Below, in pieces: positions 14,301 to 25,440 of a DNA stretch of 64,000 nt. The stretch is from Phoenix dactylifera (taxonomy: Eukaryota; Streptophyta; Magnoliopsida; Arecales; Arecaceae): positions 1,972,843-2,036,842 of the forward strand of contig NC_052401.1 of assembly GCF_009389715.1 (NCBI RefSeq), written 5' to 3'. The position numbers and the translations under genes were made by a program. Numbering within the stretch: position 1 is the stretch's first letter; every line of letters starts with the position of its first letter. Under the pieces are notes generated by a model. It was given only the letters and a program-made list of their open reading frames with translations. It searched no databases and was not told the DNA's origin.

Positions 14301-17300
14301 AGCTCTATATAGCACAACTATATGCTAGATCATAAAGCAACATCTGTAATTTAATTAATCACAAAAAGATTTCCAATGTGCATGATAACTCATTGTGCTA
14401 ATAATGATATATTTACAACCTTTTCCAATGGAAAATGTGGCTAACATGGTTAGTCTTGAATGTAAGACCATTTCTCGGTGTAGATATGCTATTTTCCTTT
14501 TAGTCGAGAAAAAGCATGGCAGATCGTGACACTAACATCAGTACCACTCAATGAATGCCTGAGGATTTTACATTTAGTGAAAACTTGAATTTAACTTGAT
14601 ACAGTCCGGAGTTAGTTGCAAAACATGCTTGAAGTTGGTTTTATAATAAGAAGACATGATAAACATTTTTCCAATCATTGTTTGTATTATCACCGAAGTA
14701 CTAAGCTTTCTTAGAGGAGAGAGGATAAGTGAAAGAGAGCTATCTCTTGACTTCTCAGTGATTCTCTCAAATTGATAAGCACTTGTCTTGAGAAAGATGC
14801 TGATTTCTTTGTTTCCAAATCTCTGAACATATAACTCAAGAATGTGACTTCAGAACTCCTTTCCGCTGTCAGATATTGGGGTAGTTGTAATGCAATAGTT
14901 TTTGGGAAGTAATATGCTCCTGTCATGGAAGGCTTACAGTTTGATATTATATCGTCTGTTTCTAGGATTACTAGGGTGGAATCATATGAGTGAAGCTCAA
15001 ACTAGAGCTTGAAAACATAATTAAAGTTATATCATAAATTTTTCTCCCGAACACCAAACAACGGTGTTATTAGGAATTTGTGAACCTACTACAAAAGTCT
15101 AGATCTACAAGGATGCATGAAACAGCTTCCAAGACAATGACAATAATTTTAGTGTACAAATAGCAAAAACTTGAATTAAAGGTTTCTTGATTGCAGATTC
15201 ATAAATTTGCATATTAGTAAATATTGCAAATAAATCTAGTTTGTTATGAACTTTGAAGTTTTAGTTAATGATGCTTGAATTCAGAAGGCATTAGTTAGTA
15301 AGGTGCTGCTAACAATTGAACTTTTGTCCACTTGCATAATCATTGCCCCTTGTGGACCTTTCTACATATATTCTACTCTTTGTAGGTCAATATTCTCTTT
15401 CAGGTGTTCCCTTGATAGAGTTTTGGTTTTGTAAAGTGCCCTAGAAGCCATAAACATTTTTTGTTCTCATTTTGTTTGTCATATATAAATCATTCAAGAA
15501 TATTCCTCCTGTTATGTTACTTCTAAATTATTTCTGATGTGTGCAAAGAAGCATAAATGACAGGTTTCAAGCTGCTGCTCATATCAATGAATTATTTCTG
15601 GAAACATGTTCTGCCCTTTACTTTTCTAAACCAGTAATCTGCTACTTTATATCATCTCTTTAATTATATGGAATATGCAATTTAGGTTTATGCTATACAA
15701 CTTTATCTAAAAAATAATAATGCTAACCAGAATAGTGGCCGAAGTTCCATAGGGTGAGAACTCTTTAATCAGTGAATTATGCTGATCAAACCGACCACAG
15801 GCTATCAGCAGATATGACACAAAATACTATCTAATTGGATTATGAGGGTGATGGAGAACAATATTGATTTTATTCTTGTCCTGTCAGTGCATTTACTAGG
15901 TTAAGAAAAGGTAAGAGCACCATATGTATTTACATGTGTGTGTCTATGTTTGTATCAACCTATGTGCTAGTGATGTTTATTTAGGTTTTAAATGCAAGAT
16001 GATGAGTGCACTTCACACGTTAAGGTTGACTTTTTTTGCATCCACAAGGATGCGCCAACTCAAAATGCTTAAAATGGATATAAGTACATGGAAATAGGTT
16101 GTCTGCAGTTCTGAAAGCTAACTTCTATTATGGTTTTTAGTTTTTAACTTTTAACTCCTTCATGCAGAGGCATATTTATGGACACCAAGGCAAGAACATT
16201 CAGATTTTCGCGGATAATAGTAGTTTGGCTTTAAACCCTTCTTATATAAGCGCATGGTTGGATCTTTTGTCACGGACACCTCGAGTGGCACCCTTTCTCT
16301 CCAAGACTGACCCAATTATCTCTGCATTGAAAAAGGTTTCACAGATGATATAATTTTTAATTTCCATCTTATTGTCATTTAATATTTATTATTAATCCAT
16401 GCAGCTTGAATTAGCACATCTGTTGAAGATCTTGCTCTACTTATTTTATCTATTACTTTATTATTATCTATGCTTAGTAGGAAAAGTGAATGTCAAACTT
16501 ATTATTCCTAAAGTTCTGTGGAGCTTGTAAAATAACCCTGTAGGTGCAACTTTACATGCTCATTTCTGTCAATGCCTCTAATTGGCATTAATTCACAGTC
16601 TGTACTCCTTTTTTTCCTTTTTCTGAGAGCATTTCATGGTAATGGCTTGCAGACAATCAGATTAACACTCTGGAAAGTTTGTACATTTCCACATCTCCAG
16701 ATGACAGAAATATTCTTTGTTTTGTGGAACTATGTACATCTCATAACTTCACTTAGAATAAATGGCCGAATTGGTTGAAGTTTGTTTATTGCAACTTAAT
16801 TTCCTCCAAATATTATGATCGGACAGGAACATTCTTGCTTATGAAAGCTAAAAACAACTTCCTGTACCAGCAGTTGATGCTTATAAACATCAATCCTGAC
16901 ACTCATCCTTCTTTGCACATCATGATTTACTTAATTACCTTAATCACATAAGTGTTGCAATATGGATCTCTCTCTCTGTGCGTGCGCGCGCGCGTGTGAG
17001 AGAGAGAGCATGTATGCATGTTAAGTATATGATACAAGAACCAGGTAAAATATTAGTTGTAACCACATTTTTCATACATTCAAAATGCTTATATGTTATT
17101 CTTTTGTCATGAAAAATTATCATTTCTTTTCATCTTTATTTTCAAAATGTTCCACTCTTCTGTCACGTAATCTGAAAGGTGACTTTATTGTGTGGCAGGA
17201 ATTATCTGATCACACAGTTGAGGTGCATGTACAGCACGAGACCATCGATGGGATGTTCAGTTTTTATGATTCTACAAGGGCAACGCTTAACATATATCAG

Positions 17301-18180
17301 GTGCTTCTAGTATATCTATGCTGTACTCTGTTTTCCTGTCCATGTGGACGGGAGGCATGCTCTATAACACATGTATCACTGTTAACTGCACCTTGAACCA
17401 AGTCTCTGCTTTTTGGAATGTGGCTTCACCAATTGCGGGTGGGCCTCATACCAAGCAGGAAATGTTGCCTCGTTCACAGTGTGTGATTTTTGCCCACATC
17501 CAGGTCTACGTTTATCACAGCTCATGTGGGCAATCTCACGAAAAAAAGAAAGTTAGAATCTTGCATGTTGTTCAACACTCGATGACTCAAAAAGTTAAGA
17601 CAAAGCAACACTCATACCATTTCAGTTCACACTTCATCTAATTATACAAAGCAGAACAGCCTCTTAGTTTCGAAAAGAAATAAACAGTGCTTATGTGAGA
17701 AATATACCAAGGAGTCCTCTCTATAACACACTGGTCATTAATGAGCAATTATAAGTTGTTTGCTTTGTAGCTTCGTTATCTATAGCTCACATTCAGCTTA
17801 TAATTTTGTTAGAACAAACTTAGAGAACTAATGGCTGGGACAAAGAACCATCCAGCAAAAGTGTTTCTATCATCCATTAATTTATTTTTACTCATTGGAG
17901 AACCTCATCATTAAAATTTGAATTATAAAATTGCAGGTTGCAAGTGTTGCTTTTGATCTACTTTTACTGCTTGTGGTGGGAGCATATCTAATTCTTCTCT
18001 TCGGTTTCCTTGTTGTCACCACACGGGTATGTATGCTTGCTTGTCTAACAATGCACGGACACCGTGATGCCTCGTTTTGAGAAAATCCTTTGCAAGTGAT
18101 TGATGGTTTTTTTGCAGGGCCTTGATGATCTGATCAATCTGTTCCGGAGGCCTCCATCTAGGAAGGTCAAGGCAGCATGA
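2334..18180 (+). CDS. NCLN: Nicalin (ER multipass-translocon BOS subunit), 14 exons
   Basis: Exons: 2334-2625, 5254-5411, 7758-7861, 10535-10601, 11728-11820, 11906-12070, 12194-12334, 12463-12540, 13492-13604, 13688-13748, 16168-16335, 17199-17300, 17937-18026, 18118-18180. All junctions are GT..AG and all phases close, giving 564 aa, the usual nicalin length. Residues about 18-37 form a hydrophobic signal/anchor; the middle is the nicastrin/M28 aminopeptidase-like lumenal domain (VVASYDTFGAAP, SVGSDSNGSGVVALLEIARLF, NLLFGLTSGG); residues about 517-540 are a transmembrane helix followed by a short basic tail (FRRPPSRKVKAA). In animals nicalin sits in the ER membrane with TMEM147 and NOMO (the BOS complex) and helps insert multipass proteins; the peptidase fold is thought to be non-catalytic. 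The start at 2334 was chosen because the open frame upstream contains the TATA box. Intron 1 carries a TRIM element, intron 2 a small MITE, intron 4 a decayed copy of exon 4. Confidence 0.93.
3179..4126 (+). mobile_element. TRIM-type LTR retrotransposon with nested MITE
   Basis: A complete miniature LTR element in nicalin intron 1. The 5-bp target duplication AAATT flanks it (3174-3178 and 4127-4131). The right LTR is 3990-4126 (137 bp, TGTAAGGACC...GTTGTGACA). The left LTR is 3179-3295 plus 3792-3805 (131 bp, TGTGAGGACT...GTTGCTATA), interrupted by a MITE. Just inside the left LTR is TGTTATCAGAGT (3808-3819), close to the plant tRNA-iMet primer-binding motif TGGTATCAGAGC. The internal part, about 3806-3989, has no coding capacity; the bases before the right LTR (AGGTGGAGTA) are a weak polypurine tract. 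The LTRs share the motif TTTAGTCCCACAT / TTTAATCCCATAT. Seen: LTRs, PBS, target duplication. Inferred: TRIM class, from size and lack of genes. Confidence 0.8.
3296..3783 (+). mobile_element. CAAGG-family MITE, polypyrimidine core, nested in TRIM LTR
   Basis: Starts CAAGGTTTTAAATCC and ends with ATGTAAAATTTTG, an imperfect inverted repeat. Flanking 8-mers AGTGAGGT (3288-3295) and GGAGAGAT (3784-3791) are a degenerate target duplication. Joining the sequence across the element restores the TRIM left LTR. The core, about 3405-3690, is a T/C-rich tract of mixed TTTC and TTCC units. Outside the core it shares segments with the copy at 53371-53927 (GTGGGA...ATAGGATGC near the left end, GGGAC(A/G)CCC near the right end). 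Confidence 0.7.
7174..7282 (+). mobile_element. Short CAAGG-family MITE in nicalin intron 2
   Basis: A 109-bp element from CAAGGTTCATCGAACC to GGTTCAGCAGTCCTTG with a perfect 8-bp target duplication, ATGCTATG (7166-7173 and 7283-7290). The interior is rich in CCGG and GGTACGG motifs related to the 52.7-kb copy. The 8-bp duplication and the YARNG-type terminus (CAAGG) fit the hAT superfamily. Confidence 0.75.
10713..11090 (+). repeat. Degenerate tandem array in nicalin intron 4
   Basis: The motif CAGCA(C/T)AATC(C)A(A/G)TAGGA(C) followed by TGTTAGCTACA recurs at 10713, 10797, 10873 and 11053. The first three are spaced 84 and 76 bp apart; between the third and fourth lies a decayed copy of exon 4 and its downstream flank. 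The array looks like stepwise unequal duplication of an intron segment that captured exon 4. Confidence 0.6.
10903..10967 (+). pseudogene. Decayed duplicate of nicalin exon 4
   Basis: This matches exon 4 (10535-10601) and its borders: it is preceded by AG, begins CTACAAGTTG, and ends ACATTCAG followed by GTCCAATCTCTT, where the real exon has ACATTCAG|GTCTAGTCTCTT. It is 65 bp against 67 bp in the real exon, so a net 2-bp deletion breaks the frame, and several codons differ. The homology continues into the flanking intron (TGCAAGCTT, then AACTTATTA(C/T)ATTTCT). Inclusion as an extra or substituted exon would shift the reading frame, so it should be silent or a source of aberrant transcripts. 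Confidence 0.7.
16967..17008. repeat. (CT)n-(GC)n-(GA)n palindromic microsatellite
   Basis: In nicalin intron 11: a CT run, then alternating GTGCGTGCGCGCGCGCGTGTG, then a GA run. The two flanks are complementary and the middle is alternating purine-pyrimidine, so the tract could form a hairpin or Z-DNA. It is likely length-variable. Confidence 0.6.
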
Positions 18181-18404
18181 GCTTTTTAGTCTTCCTATTT
18201 TTTTCCACAAGGACAGCAGCCAACATTAAGTGGATTGTAAATTATCCTCAATTGAGGCAAATTAGTTAATTTATTTATTCCGGAATCTTTTAAATCTAAT
18301 GAAAAGAAATTTTGGTTGCAAACATCATTGAGAACTCTTGACTCAGTCTTCAGCAGACAAGATCTTTCAGTTTTACAGTGAGCAAGTAGCAGGAATGAAT
18401 AATA

Positions 18405-21400
18405 TTATTTATTTCCAGATGGTTCAGGTGGTCCTCTTGCAACAGGAAGAGGGTCATTGAAACGTAGCTTGGCTTTTGCATTGTCAACAAAGATAACCCG
18501 CCCGTTTAAAACCTGTTCAAATTATTTACAAATCAATCCATGTTCACAACCATCATAAATAAAATGTTTGTTAAGCCCTATAATTCAAGTGATGACATGT
18601 TAATGTGTGCACACCTTGCCATTCATTTCTGTGCGGGCCGTTTTAGCTTCATCTTCTGAGGCAAATGTTACAAATCCAAATCCTTTTGATCTCTCAGAGG
18701 CTCTGTCCATGATTATTTTGGCTGCACAGAGTCATGTCAGTAATGAGCCATGGCATGTTTGCCCATGAAGAAAGAACCAATGCAGAATCAGATTCCGGAA
18801 GAAACAAGAGCACCTTCAATCACTTGGCCATATTGTGAAAATGCTTCGGATAAGGCTTCCTCTGTTGTGTAGAATGAAATACCTGTAAATTACGAAATGC
18901 AAGCGGTGCAACATAAGATGCGATGCTTTTTATGCCTCAAACAGCAATTACTGCTAATTCAACATCCAGGGCAGTATACATTAGTACCTTTTGACAAGAA
19001 TCAGCAATGATCTGAATTCTACATAGCACAAATAAATAAATCAAATACAGGTTGCTTGATATGCTCACACATGTATTTGTTATGCATAACATAGCAGCAA
19101 TATCATCAATAGCAAGGTTTTAAGATGTCCCACAATTCATCATTCCTTGAGATATGGGCTTTGTCCTAGCTAAAAATCTCCAGGAAACAAGAACATCCAG
19201 AATTGAAATATTTCTGCCACTCTATTGTAGCAGAGAGCAGAAGTCAAAATTGGCTAAAGAGTCTTCAACTTTGCAGTAGAACTAGCAAAGACAGCCTTGT
19301 TTAGGAAGATGAAGTAGGAAATTATGATGAAAAGAAATTTTCTAATAGCTTTGCTAGACATTATTCAGGGAACTTTGTTTCTTGTAACAAAGCAGAATGC
19401 CGTGAATAATCTATCCTTGCTAAGTGACTAGTGCCCTTAGACATTCTGGTTCACATAACAGAACGATTTACTTTCAAGCCCTATTCATTATCCAATCCAC
19501 ACATTAAACTTCCTCCCTATAAATAATGCGAGATTCTCGTGCAGATTACCTTTTGCAGCATAGCTTGAATATCTTCCACTATATGTCATCTGATTCTGAT
19601 TTCCACTGGTCCAGTTTTGCTATCTAATCCATTATATCTTATAATCCCTTCCAACCTGTAAAATTTGATGGTGCACTTCCACCACATGCCATCTGAATTT
19701 ATGCTCATCAAGGCAGATACTTGCCCAGAATCCTGTTGATTCATCCGAGGGCCCAAAAAATGAAGACGGTAAGAGTACAGGCATCAAGTACCACTGCTCC
19801 TGCCTGGTTGTTCTTTACCTTATGTAAGTGCACCATCAAATTTGACGAAAGGAGGGCAGCAGATGAAGCAGGACACCCAGGCTACCAGTCATAGAATAAC
19901 ACAAAAGGAGAGCTATTCTAATGACCTGATCATAAAGCCACCAATTTCACCCAGCTAAAATGCTCCTTCACATTATATAGCCTCTACATCTTCATCCAAG
20001 AAGGCACATTCTTCTTAACACCTTGCTGTTTCTCGCCCCAATAATGCATTTCAAGCTCCACAACAAATCGACCCTCCGAACATAAAGCAGCCAGAAGTGC
20101 AAATGAAAACCCTCACCATCAAGTACCTCAATAACTTCTAGTCCATCCTTATATCTCTACCAGCTTCATCCGCACTTCTAAGAGCATCTGCAGCCTCAAA
20201 AGAATGAAACTTCCTCTGCCTCACCACATTTATGTGATTTATTCCCCGGTTATTGAACCAAACTCCACATGGCAATCTGCCCTCGGAGGTCTTCAGAGTA
20301 AAAGACTTCCCTCTTGAACTAGACAAGAACCAACTCATCCACCTATAATTCTTCAAAATGCTTGCCACCAAACTTAAAAAATGTTACATAAGCATCTCTC
20401 TCCTGATTACCTTTTCCATTTTCCAACTTAAAGAATGCCTGAGGATCTCCTAGATGCCAACGAGAACAGACAACATCAGCAGGTCTATTCCACGACTTCT
20501 CATAAACAATTAGCTCCAAGGTACTAGCATCACGTAGACCATCACAGAGAAAGAATTAATGAGGGGCCATAGTTCAACAGAAAGTTTCCACCACATAGAA
20601 ATTCCTCTTGTTGGATACTAAGAAAATGTCTTGCAGAGAATCAATCAATACTACATGGCTGTATACTAGTTGGTATTTTACAATGTGCATGAATAAGACA
20701 AAATCGAAAACAAAAACTATAGTTGGACTACTTATATGGAAGGGAGCTGTGAAGCTGACTAATTTATCAGCGATTTTTTTAAAAAGCAAAGATTCATGGT
20801 TTTGAACTGACCTTCATTTTCTTAACCAAAAGACTAAGATCTCAACTAAAGTTGGGGGAGGGGGGGGGGGGGGGGGGGGGGGTGTTGATGGGGAGGAGGG
20901 AAGGAATACAAATAATGGAACAAAGTTGCAAGGAACAATCTGAAAAAACAAAATCATGCATGACAGAGCAACCTTGATAGAAGGAGCACTAAAAATGAAA
21001 GGAAGAGCTCTAAAGCAAACCTGAAACAGATGAAATGACACTTGTTGATTACAGTGCTTCATGCAATAGTAAAATTGATTTAGGCTCTTTTGAACTAGAA
21101 CAATTAGGAGCAGGATGAAATCCATTTAGAAGGCATGCATCAACTTTAGATGAAAATACATGGATCACAAATTACAATTTAAATACTTCCTCAAGGAGGA
21201 GAATGCAATCGAAATGTGACCAATTCTCTAAGATTTTACGTGGTTCCCAAGGAAAAGGACCCAGTAAACTTGTTATTTCCTAGAAAATCCTGTTTCCATC
21301 TTTGTGGGAAAAACTTAGAACATGGAAAAAAACACACTATGCTTGTTAGATAACTTGACTTTTCATTTGCAAGAACTAGTTTTAATGAAACAAAATGTTC

Positions 21401-22687
21401 AACTTTGCCAGCACGTTGAAGGTCCTTTTTGATCCTTGTATCACAAAACTTTGGGCACACCAAACGTATGGAAAAATAAATTACCAAAAGGCTTTTTTTT
21501 CCTTTTCATTTTCACATATTTCCTTGCAATTAAATGGACCATATATATATCATGCTAGGTGGATCTGATGATTATTTAAATCTACAAGAAATCATAGCTT
21601 CTGTCAGTTTCATGTTTGTTAGTTGGCAAGTTCCTGATAGGATTAAAAATGTTAATAACATATATCAACATTCTAAAATTCAGAGCAGGGATAACTAAAG
21701 TCAGTGGCAAACCCATTCCAAAACTATGTTTCTTTCCCTACCCTTGCAATAGTTCATTGTGTCAATTTAAATAATAAGCAACATAAAACTCTTCATCGCT
21801 TCCACAAAATCACATTCCAACTCCAACTTCCATGGACCCAAATATGGGCATCGTAAGAGACACTATCCACCATCACTGCATACAAAAGGTTCCTCTACAT
21901 TCCTTAAGTCTCAAAACATGCATTAACAATTGCCTTTTCAGGATATCTTCACACAATACCTGAAAACATCAATATAATTAGGCCAGCATCTTTTCCTTCA
22001 ACCATGTCCCTACTCTGCTTATATTTGGAGCATCATAGTCCTAATTTCCAATAAAACCATATCTGAGCTTAATAGTCCTCTTTGGATGCTCAATCACCCT
22101 ATCCATGAAATATCTGTTTGTGCGGGTGAGAGTTGCTAAGTAGAGAAGTAGAAAATTCCCCAGCTTTCCTGGAATTCATCTAAAAATAATTGATCTATCC
22201 CTCCAAATTCTTCATCCTTATGCCTGATCTCTTCACACAATCCTACTTGCGTAGGAGATATTACGCAAAACTACTGAAAAAACCCAAGTAATAACTTTTA
22301 TAAAATTACAATATTCCCCTTTTTTGGTCCCTTTAATCGGAAAACCAACCTCAAGAAACCACTAATGATATCTCAAAAATCAAAATAACTCAAAATTAGT
22401 TCAAAACTTTTTGAATGATATTATATGCATAAAACGATCTGTTCTCATCTAATTTAGAAAAATGAAACCATAAAGAACCCAATCAATCGATTAAAAAAAA
22501 TACAAGCTTTTCTAATTTTTCTTTAATTTGTAGATAGCTTACCTCCGACGAAGAGCTTGGAGGCAATTCCTCTGAAGGAGACGAGCTGGGAAGGAAGAAG
22601 TAGAGGAGCTCTACCGTTACTGTTAGGCTTCCCGAAAAGAACGCGTCCATTGCTCAAGGGACGCCATGCGCCTCTCAAAGCCGCCAT
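18405..22687 (-). CDS. SRBP11: Small organellar RRM protein, SRBP11-like, 4 exons
   Basis: Exons on the minus strand: 22687-22543, 18882-18814, 18721-18615, 18512-18405; 142 aa, all GT..AG, phases close. Residues 1-41 are basic and hydroxylated with few acids, ending RGIASK, as in an organelle-targeting peptide. One RRM follows (about residues 42-120): RNP2 is KLFVGGI, RNP1 is KGFGFVTF, with the linker IMDRASERS between. The tail is VARGPPEPSGNK. The closest family I recognise is Arabidopsis small RNA-binding protein 11, which shares the RGVASKLF start of the RRM, the KGFGFVTFAS RNP1 and a late ARGPP(D/E)P motif. Such proteins bind organellar RNA; whether this one goes to plastid or mitochondrion cannot be seen. 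The in-frame Met at 22744 was rejected because MAAL matches the family start. Intron 1 is 3.66 kb and repeat-bearing. The stop is 224 bp from that of convergent nicalin. Confidence 0.88.
19650..20475 (-). pseudogene. Unrecognised decayed coding remnant in SRBP11 intron 1
   Basis: The minus strand of this intron segment has protein-like codon composition interrupted by many stops. The frame near 20475-20370 reads WHLGDPQAFFKLENGKG and then DAYVTFFKFGGKHFEEL up to a stop; another frame, 20371-20138, is open for 77 codons (residues such as YRWMSWFLSSSRGKS and RKFHSFEAADALRSADEAG). I do not recognise the family. A decayed retroelement gag-like or captured-gene fragment is possible; it could also be chance. 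It has no start context and no intact frame. Confidence 0.25.
20854..20882 (+). repeat. Poly-G tract
   Basis: GGGGGA followed by 23 consecutive G, inside SRBP11 intron 1. The pre-mRNA of this minus-strand gene carries C here, so an RNA G-quadruplex is not expected on the sense transcript. Such runs are unstable and prone to sequencing error, so the length is uncertain. Confidence 0.7.
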
Positions 22688-22949
22688 GGCCAAGCTCGCT
22701 CCGGCTCGCCCTCCTCCGCCGTTCCCTTGCTCCAAGCCTTCCAAGGAAATCTAGGAATTTGAACCGCCCTTCTGTTCCACGATCGGACGGTCGATATTCT
22801 TCGCGCACTTATTTTCCAAATGGGCCGGACCGGACCGGACAGAAGCATCGAGATCGGACCGGTTCCGTCTAAAATAATGGCAGTTATAACGGATTTAGAG
22901 AAGATCACACATTAATATAAATGGTAATAGTTTATTTTATACATATATA

Positions 22950-23410
22950 TTGATTTAGTTGAGGGGTATAGTTATGGGTGGAAGTGGATTAGATAATATC
23001 CATCTAAATCAATTTTTTTATTCGAATGGGCTAATATTTGTATCAGTATCCATGTCCCTAAAAAAAAAGTGAATACAAATAAAATAGAAAACTATCCAAT
23101 TCAAATATTCAATTTTATTTGTAATTTTATTTATTTTTATATAAAATTTATAAATTTTTTTAAAAAAATAAATAATTATATCAAATTGATATGTTATTAA
23201 TTTGATTTATTATCTACTTAGTAATATATTTGATATTTAGTCATAAAATTTAATTATCCAATTTATATCCATATTTTCGATATCTGTATCCATTTAAAAT
23301 AAATATAGACATCAACTTTTACATTCGAATGATATCCACATTCATATTTATATTCATCAAATAAAATAAATATAAATATAGGTAGGTCAGTATCCTATAC
23401 GGTTTGAGCC
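22950..23410. repeat. AT-rich repeat, possible degraded hAT element
   Basis: This starts near GGGTGGAAGTGGATTAGATAA and contains scattered GGATA/TATCC-type motifs (for example ATATCCATC, GTATCCAT, GATATCCACA), resembling the subterminal repeats of the hAT element at 30380-31342. I could not find convincing terminal repeats or a target duplication, so the boundaries are approximate. Confidence 0.3.
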
Positions 23411-23812
23411 TTAGATATAGTAAGAAGGTCTTGTGTACCATTAGCCATTAAGAAATAAAAATTTTACACTGAATAATTTAAAATAATCCAAAATAGGACA
23501 AATGACGAGTATTGTATTGGTTGCAACGGATGATACCATTTTAATAGGGTCCATTTAAAAAATTCTCGGTCGTCTTATCTCCGTCCCGAATGTATCGGAC
23601 AGTGTCGGGACGGCTTTAGATCGACCGGGTGCCGTATCGAACCGGGATTTGTTCTTCTCTTCTTGCGGGAATCCTCCTCTTCAGTCTTCCCACTCCTTCG
23701 CTCTCTCCGGGATCTTTCGCTTCTCTTCTTCGACTATACTCCACGTTTTTTAATTAGGAGCTTTTCTTTTGATCCTTTTCTTTAGGGTTTTCGATCGAGA
23801 GTCGGGGTAAAG

Positions 23813-24232
23813 ATGGGAGAATTGGAAGTGGATGAGCCTGGGAAATATATACCGTCGGTGGAAGAGGTTTGCCGCCGCCTCGCTGTGCTTCGTTTTCGAT
23901 TAAATTAGGAATCTTTATAGGAAACAATCGGGGAAAAAAGAAGCAAGAAAACTTTTTTTATGATCTTTGATTCAATAGAGGAAGGATTACTTCGAGTCTC
24001 TGGTGATGGAGCATCTGAGGATGAATGGCGGCGCCTCTTGGGGCCTGATCACTCTGGACCTCCTCCATAAGCTCGGAGCTGTCAATCCGGATATTGAATT
24101 TTTTAGGTCAAAAGGGGAAGCTTTATGATGGCTGTCTAGCAATTTGTGCGTGGGTGATTGCAGGAGGATTTGGAGGATATTGGTCACGATCTGCACCTTC
24201 TGGACGCACTCAGTGCGGTGCAAATTTTGTGA
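23813..24232 (+). pseudogene. RGTB: Truncated Rab geranylgeranyltransferase beta subunit gene
   Basis: An exon-1 equivalent (23813-23866, MGELEVDEPGKYIPSVEE, donor GTTTGC) and an exon-2 equivalent (from 23979: [17 protein letters not shown], then [16 protein letters not shown]) match the N-terminus of RabGGTase beta, whose family has a [17 protein letters not shown] start. Homology then breaks. A damaged piece follows: WVIAGGFGG in one frame (24151-24177), continued one frame over as IGHDLHLLDALSAVQIL and a stop at 24230-24232, matching the family's GGFGG-x-x-GHDPH-x-L-x-x-LSAVQIL. The stretch before GGFGG (S-C-Q-H-x-S in the family) is missing. No later exons, which would carry the zinc ligands and the rest of the alpha-alpha barrel, are found downstream. 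Intact RabGGTase beta prenylates Rab GTPases with the alpha subunit and REP. This copy cannot make it. Confidence 0.7.
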
Positions 24233-25440
24233 AAGTTTTGCGCGGACACATATTTAATTTTATATTAATTATTTATTGAATAAATTTTTGATACTTTGAT
24301 AAAGTAAAAAAATCTAAATAATATCTTTCAATTAGCTACTTTGGATGAAATTCTATATTATTACAAATAATATAAAGCATATCCGACTCATAACTTATGT
24401 GGACTAGAAAACACTACAATGCAGATATTTTAGGGCTGATCACGAGTCGATCGACTAGATTTAAATGGATTTGAACTCTTAACCTAACGAAAATATTAGG
24501 ACTCATAGTGGTTGTCAAATTATATCCTTCTTGGTTGAAAAAATATAATAAAGTTTCCCTCCTTTTTTTTTTTTTTTAAGTCAATAAGATTTCAGTTTTT
24601 TGATATAATTTTAGAATTAGGTAATTTATAGATGGTGGATTGTTTGCAACTTTAGGCTCACATATTGTGATGAACTTTTTCCTACCAGCTTAGGCTTACA
24701 ACCTTTATTGTACATACGAGCTTGCCTTTTGATTTTTTGTGATGAACATTAAGAGGGGGGTGTTTCAAAATCATTAAGTTTTACTTGAATCTTGGTGCTA
24801 TTCTTAATTAGTTAACTTAAGATTGAGGAATAACTAAAAATCTCGCTCGGACTCTGAAATGAAAACCTGATCAAAACTGTGGTTTCATTGTTTGGTAATT
24901 AGTAGATGTTGGCAGGGACGGATAAATCTTGGAGGTATGATTTTTTTAAATAATTTTTTATTTTCTAAAATATTATCGGAAAGAGATGATTTTCTTTGAG
25001 AAAAAATTAGCTAATGCAATGCATACGCAGAGATATAATTAATTATTTTTTTTTTGAAGGTACTCTGCTGCAAAATTAAAATCACAATCGGAGATTGATC
25101 ATGTTTATTTATTATTATTATTATTATTTGAAAGCTTTTTTTAAGGAAGAAAATGATACAGCTTGTTCCAAAAAAAAAAAAAATTGCTATTCCGGATTTG
25201 TCGAGAGATTCAAAAAACAAGATAAGAAAAATTCCACAAATCCTCCCCCCATCTCCCCGCATCTGTTAGGAAGATTTTTTAAAAATATGGCGAAAAAAAG
25301 GGCAGAATGTGGATCTAGCCGAGAGAGAAAGATGATCGCCTTCGGATCGATGTGGAGATGTTGCATGGCAGCCGGGAGGTTGCTGCCGGCTGTCGCAGGA
25401 AGAGCTAGAGAAAAATGTCGTCGCAGCCTTCCGCATCTCG
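24233..25440. other. AT-rich intergenic region
   Basis: No coding exon recognised. Homopolymer runs and short simple repeats (for example ATT units near 25111-25127). Homology to RabGGTase beta ends at its left border. Confidence 0.45.
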
